Shown one piece after another: positions 60,877-64,000 of a stretch of 64,000 nt of DNA. A model generated the notes under the pieces. It had not been told where the DNA came from, ran no database searches, and saw only the letters and a program-made list of their open reading frames with translations. The position numbers and the translations under genes are program-made. The stretch lies in assembly GCA_047636995.1 (NCBI GenBank), contig JBLIGQ010000005.1, positions 54,608 through 118,607 on the forward strand, read 5' to 3'. The DNA comes from JAQWQB01 sp047636995. GTDB lineage: Bacteria > Bacteroidota > Bacteroidia > Flavobacteriales_D > Sanyastnellaceae. Each line of letters begins with the position of its first letter. Positions within the stretch are counted from its first letter, which is position 1.

Positions 60877-61937
60877 TTCCAATGGAGTCAACGCGCAATT
60901 TCAGAGTATTAGGAGCAATGTCAGGTACGTCACTAGACGGTTTGGACCTTGTTCTAGTTCATTTTGAACAAAAGTCTAACTGGAAATTTTCAATCGAGAA
61001 AGCACTAACCATCCCTTACTCCAAGGAGTGGAAGTTGAAATTAACATCGGCTCAAACGTGCTCGGGAATGGAATTGAAGCTCATAGACCTCGCGTTCAGT
61101 GACTATTGTGCTCAGGCAATGAAAGCCTTTTTGGACGGTGAGCAGGTTGACTTTATTGCTTCGCACGGACATACTATTTTCCATGAGCCAGAACGCGGAT
61201 TGACCCATCAAATAGTTGACCCTAGTATGATTGCAGCTGTTACGGGTTGTGATGTGATAGCTGATTTCAGAATGAAGGATGTGTGCCTGGGAGGGCAAGG
61301 AGCGCCATTGGTTCCAATTGGTGATTCCCTACTTTTTAGCGAGTACGAGGCCTGTGTTAACATAGGCGGATTTGCAAATGTCTCTTTGACGAGGGGCACT
61401 AATCGTATGGCTTGGGATATCTCTGCGGCCAATATCGTGCTGAATGCATTGGTTCAGCCATTTGGGTTGAATTACGACGAAGAAGGTCAGCTGGCGCGAA
61501 AAGGAAAGGTAGATGCGCGTCTTCTAGCGCAATTCGAGCAATTAGCGTATTTCAAGTCAGCTGCGCCGAAAAGTCTAGGGAGAGAATGGGTTGAACGAGA
61601 AATAACACCCTTATTGACACGTGACTTTTCAACTGAAGACCTTCTTGCCACTTTTTCAGAACACATTGCCTTGCGCATTGCTGCTGATTTGAGTTTGGTC
61701 AAAGGCGAGGTCCTTTTTACTGGAGGTGGGGTCTATAATTCTTTTTTGATGGAGCGCATTCAAGAACACGGCCAATTTGAAGCAGTAGTTCCAAAAGCTG
61801 AGCTGGTAGAATTCAAAGAAGCCCTGATTTTTGCCTTTTTAGGGGTGTTGTGGAAAATGGATGAGCCGAATGCTCTGGCAGATTTTACCGGAGCTAGAAG
61901 GAACCATGTTTCTGGGGTTTATGTGAGAGGGAATTAG
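60870..61937 (+). CDS. anmK: Anhydro-N-acetylmuramic acid kinase
   Basis: A 355-residue sugar kinase for peptidoglycan recycling. It has the phosphate-binding signature LGAMSGTSLDGLDLVLVH near 14-31, the HGHTIFHEP region, IGGFANVSL, and LFTGGGVYNSFLM in the C-terminal lobe. It cleaves and phosphorylates anhMurNAc. A second ATG at residue 5 is possible. The gene is divergent from the acyl-CoA dehydrogenase and followed by an amino-acid dehydrogenase with its own promoter. Confidence 0.93.
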   Translation: MPIPMESTRNFRVLGAMSGTSLDGLDLVLVHFEQKSNWKFSIEKALTIPYSKEWKLKLTSAQTCSGMELKLIDLAFSDYCAQAMKAFLDGEQVDFIASHGHTIFHEPERGLTHQIVDPSMIAAVTGCDVIADFRMKDVCLGGQGAPLVPIGDSLLFSEYEACVNIGGFANVSLTRGTNRMAWDISAANIVLNALVQPFGLNYDEEGQLARKGKVDARLLAQFEQLAYFKSAAPKSLGREWVEREITPLLTRDFSTEDLLATFSEHIALRIAADLSLVKGEVLFTGGGVYNSFLMERIQEHGQFEAVVPKAELVEFKEALIFAFLGVLWKMDEPNALADFTGARRNHVSGVYVRGN

Positions 61938-62022
61938 GCTTCAAAAGGCTGAAAAAGAAGTTTTCAATTTAAACTGGTCATGACTTTTTGAGATTCTGCC
62001 TGAATAGAGTGGTTTCATTTCT

Positions 62023-62030
62023 TATTTTTG
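62023..62030 (+). promoter_or_regulatory. -7 element TATTTTTG for the amino-acid dehydrogenase gene
   Basis: TATTTTTG matches TAnnTTTG exactly and ends 20 bases before ATG 62051. It lies inside a longer open frame starting at 61988, which therefore is unlikely to be translated from this promoter. Confidence 0.65.
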
Positions 62031-62050
62031 ACAGGATTTTATTCCTGCTT

Positions 62051-63280
62051 ATGAAAGACCTGCTTAGTGCATACGAGAACAAACGACCAGAGATTGTTTT
62101 TGAATGGAAAGACCCGTATTCAGATGCTGAAGGATGGGTAGTGATTAACTCTTTGCGTGGAGGAGCGGCTGGCGGTGGAACCCGTATGCGGCTGGGGTTA
62201 GACAAGCGCGAAGTAGAATCTTTGGCGAAGACCATGGAGATCAAGTTTACCGTGTCTGGCCCTCAAATTGGAGGAGCAAAGTCAGGCATTAACTTCGACC
62301 CAAGAGACCCCAAGAAGAGAGGCGTTTTGGAACGTTGGTATGCTGCAGTAGCACCGTTATTGAAGAATTATTACGGCACAGGAGGAGATTTGAATGTAGA
62401 TGAAATCCACGAAGTGATTCCAATTACCGAAGAATGTGGTGTTTGGCATCCTCAAGAAGGGGTGTTTAACGGGCATTTCCAACCGAATGAAGCACAGAAA
62501 GTAAAACGCATTGGAAACCTTCGTTTGGGTGTGATTAAGGTGCTTGAAGACGAAAGATATACGCCTTCAGTTGATCGAAAGTACTGCGTTGCAGATATGA
62601 TCACTGGATATGGAGTGGCAGAGAGTGTGGGGCACTATTACGATATCTATGGTGGAAAGCTTGAAGGAAAACGAGTTGTAATCCAAGGATGGGGGAATGT
62701 TGGTTCAGCTGCCGCTTATTACCTCGCCCAATCTGGGGCGAAGATAGTAGGGATCATTGATCGTGTTGGAGGAGTCATTAATCCAGACGGCTTCACGTTC
62801 GATGAAATTAGACAGTTTTTCTTGGACAAAGACGGAAACGCTTTGCAAGTTGACGGTATGCTCTCTTTTGAGGAGGTTAACAGTCAAATTTGGGATATTG
62901 AAGCAGAGGTGTTCTTGCCTTGTGCAGCATCTAGATTGGTGAGTAAAGACCAGATTGAACGCATGATTTCGAGTGGATTGGAAGTAGTAGCAAGCGGAGC
63001 GAATGTGCCTTTTGCAGATGAAGCTATTTTCTACGGACCAATTGCTGAGTTAGCTGATAAAAGTGTGTCGGTAATCCCTGACTTTATGGCCAACTGCGGA
63101 ATGGCAAGGGTATTTGCGTATCTCATGTCAGCTGGCGATGTAGATATGTCTGATGAGGCCATTTTTGTGGACACATCGAAGACCATTAGAAATGCTATTG
63201 TTGCTGCTCATGAGCAGAGTTCAGCAAAAACAGAAATAACTGCAACTGCTTTTGCGATTGCCTTGAAAAAACTTCTTTAG
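62051..63280 (+). CDS. Glu/Leu/Phe/Val dehydrogenase
   Basis: A 409-residue NAD(P)-dependent amino-acid dehydrogenase. The substrate side has LRGGAAGGGTRMRLG and SGPQIGGAKSGINFDPRDP, with the catalytic-lysine region in GGAKSG and Asp in GTGGDLNVDE. The Rossmann fold has VVIQGWGNVGSAAAYYLAQS. It interconverts an amino acid and its 2-oxo acid. Glutamate versus branched-chain specificity cannot be decided by eye. I chose ATG 62051 because a -7 element lies at 62023 and homologs start close to this Met. nhaD follows after 19 bases. Confidence 0.9.
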   Translation: MKDLLSAYENKRPEIVFEWKDPYSDAEGWVVINSLRGGAAGGGTRMRLGLDKREVESLAKTMEIKFTVSGPQIGGAKSGINFDPRDPKKRGVLERWYAAVAPLLKNYYGTGGDLNVDEIHEVIPITEECGVWHPQEGVFNGHFQPNEAQKVKRIGNLRLGVIKVLEDERYTPSVDRKYCVADMITGYGVAESVGHYYDIYGGKLEGKRVVIQGWGNVGSAAAYYLAQSGAKIVGIIDRVGGVINPDGFTFDEIRQFFLDKDGNALQVDGMLSFEEVNSQIWDIEAEVFLPCAASRLVSKDQIERMISSGLEVVASGANVPFADEAIFYGPIAELADKSVSVIPDFMANCGMARVFAYLMSAGDVDMSDEAIFVDTSKTIRNAIVAAHEQSSAKTEITATAFAIALKKLL

Positions 63281-63299
63281 AAAATAGTTGAGCGGAATC

Positions 63300-64000
63300 A
63301 TGGAAATCCTCATTCTAGTAGTATTCGTCCTGGGTTACCTGGGAATTGCATTTGAACACCCGTTGAAAGTAGATAAGTCTGCATTCGCGTTGTTAGCTGG
63401 TACCATTTGTTGGGCCGTATTCGTCATTGGTAGCCATGGAGAAATTCCTGAGCACACAATGCATGAATACACGGCAATTACAACCCCTTCGTCTGAATTG
63501 GCGCAAGAAGATGTAGTTGTTCTTGAGGGAATGGAAGATGTTGAGCATGTCTCCAAAGAAGAGCTTGTAGATGCATTGAAAGAGCCGTCAGGATGGCGGA
63601 AAGGTATGGAGTACAAGGAGCATAACTTCTTTGAATTTAGGTTGTTACATCACCTTCAGGAAATCGCAAGTATTCTTTTCTTCCTCTTAGGAGCAATGAC
63701 CATCGTTGAGCTGATTGATGCTCATGAAGGTTTTGCCGTCATAACTGATCGGATTAAGACGACCAATCAGGTGAAGCTCATATGGATCATCGCGATCCTT
63801 ACGTTTTTCTTCTCAGCTGCTTTGGACAACCTTACAACGAGTATTGTAATGATTTCACTGCTGCGGAAATTGATAGCAGAGAAACAGACAAGGTGGTTGT
63901 TCGCAGGTGTTGTGATCATTGCTGCCAATGCTGGTGGAGCATGGTCTCCCATTGGTGATGTTACAACAACCATGTTGTGGATTGGCGGACAGTTGTCTAC
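63300..64000 (+). CDS. nhaD: Na+/H+ antiporter NhaD, N-terminal part (cut by window edge)
   Basis: An open frame starts at ATG 63300, 19 bases after the dehydrogenase stop, and continues for 233 codons to the edge of the window. It begins MEILILVVFVLGYLGIAFEH. Membrane segments and a charged loop of about 60 residues follow, then HHLQEIASILFFLLGAMTIVE, split here as HHLQEIASILFF and LLGAMTIVELID. TFFFSAALDNLTTSIVMISL and NAGGAWSPIGDVTTTMLWIG are the NhaD/ArsB-type ion-binding motifs. It would exchange sodium for protons, fitting a marine organism. The C-terminus is outside the window. Confidence 0.88.
   Translation, partial: MEILILVVFVLGYLGIAFEHPLKVDKSAFALLAGTICWAVFVIGSHGEIPEHTMHEYTAITTPSSELAQEDVVVLEGMEDVEHVSKEELVDALKEPSGWRKGMEYKEHNFFEFRLLHHLQEIASILFFLLGAMTIVELIDAHEGFAVITDRIKTTNQVKLIWIIAILTFFFSAALDNLTTSIVMISLLRKLIAEKQTRWLFAGVVIIAANAGGAWSPIGDVTTTMLWIGGQLS

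Overview
The window looks like a chromosomal segment of a Bacteroidota bacterium, order Flavobacteriales. A marine Cryomorphaceae or Schleiferiaceae-like lineage is my guess and is not proven. Supporting evidence: gliding and type IX secretion (T9SS) genes (gldE, porX, porP/sprF, gldJ, porU, porV); many exact TAnnTTTG -7 promoter elements of the Bacteroidota sigma factor; almost no Shine-Dalgarno sequences; and flavobacterial gene orders (mutY-ssb-gldE, gldJ-murF, porU-porV, porX-tsaE-ald). Coding density is high. I see no rRNA, IS, prophage or CRISPR. One tRNA gene, Leu(UAG), is present.

Layout. 1-4.7 kb: gldE (cut by the window edge), ssb and mutY on the minus strand; then an HU protein, a TPR protein, a 30-residue basic ribosomal-type protein and RNase G on plus. 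4.7-9.3 kb: an HD hydrolase diverging from porX-tsaE-ald. 9.3-15.7 kb: mutS, clpX, clpP, tig and tRNA-Leu, all minus. 15.8-20.3 kb: an ECF sigma factor with a likely membrane partner, then two outer-membrane barrel-type genes. 20.4-23.1 kb: efp, lpxD and a GAF-SpoIIE phosphatase. 23.1-28.9 kb: surface polysaccharide genes (ligase/polymerase, chain-length protein, flippase, glycosyltransferase) plus rnhB. 29.1-33.3 kb: one 1403-residue secreted modular protein. 33.4-39 kb: a MORN protein, a Na/phosphate cotransporter, two lipoproteins, a LuxE-like enzyme and a Pit-like transporter. 39-43.4 kb: tyrS, murF, gldJ. 43.4-49.7 kb: porP/sprF, porU, porV. 49.7-54.9 kb: ispF with a decayed tandem copy of its 3' end, DUF4956 and VTC genes, cdd, and pyruvate dehydrogenase E1 alpha and E2. 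55-64 kb: recG, an unrecognised 830-residue protein, acyl-CoA dehydrogenase, anmK, an amino-acid dehydrogenase and nhaD (cut by the window edge).

How it fits together. Most of the window is core housekeeping (DNA repair, proteolysis, translation, peptidoglycan, central metabolism) interleaved with T9SS parts. PorX is the regulator, PorU and PorV the cell-surface sortase and shuttle, PorP/SprF and GldJ belong to the machine and its gliding partners. The least ordinary signal is a set of 7-bp direct repeats (TAACATT-like) with an exact 11-bp period, in the geometry of a Pho box. They lie upstream of the Na/phosphate transporter and of the giant secreted protein, with a weaker pair upstream of the VTC (polyphosphate polymerase-like) gene. 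This suggests an unreported phosphate-responsive regulon. A second clear oddity is the tandem duplication and decay of the 3' end of ispF.
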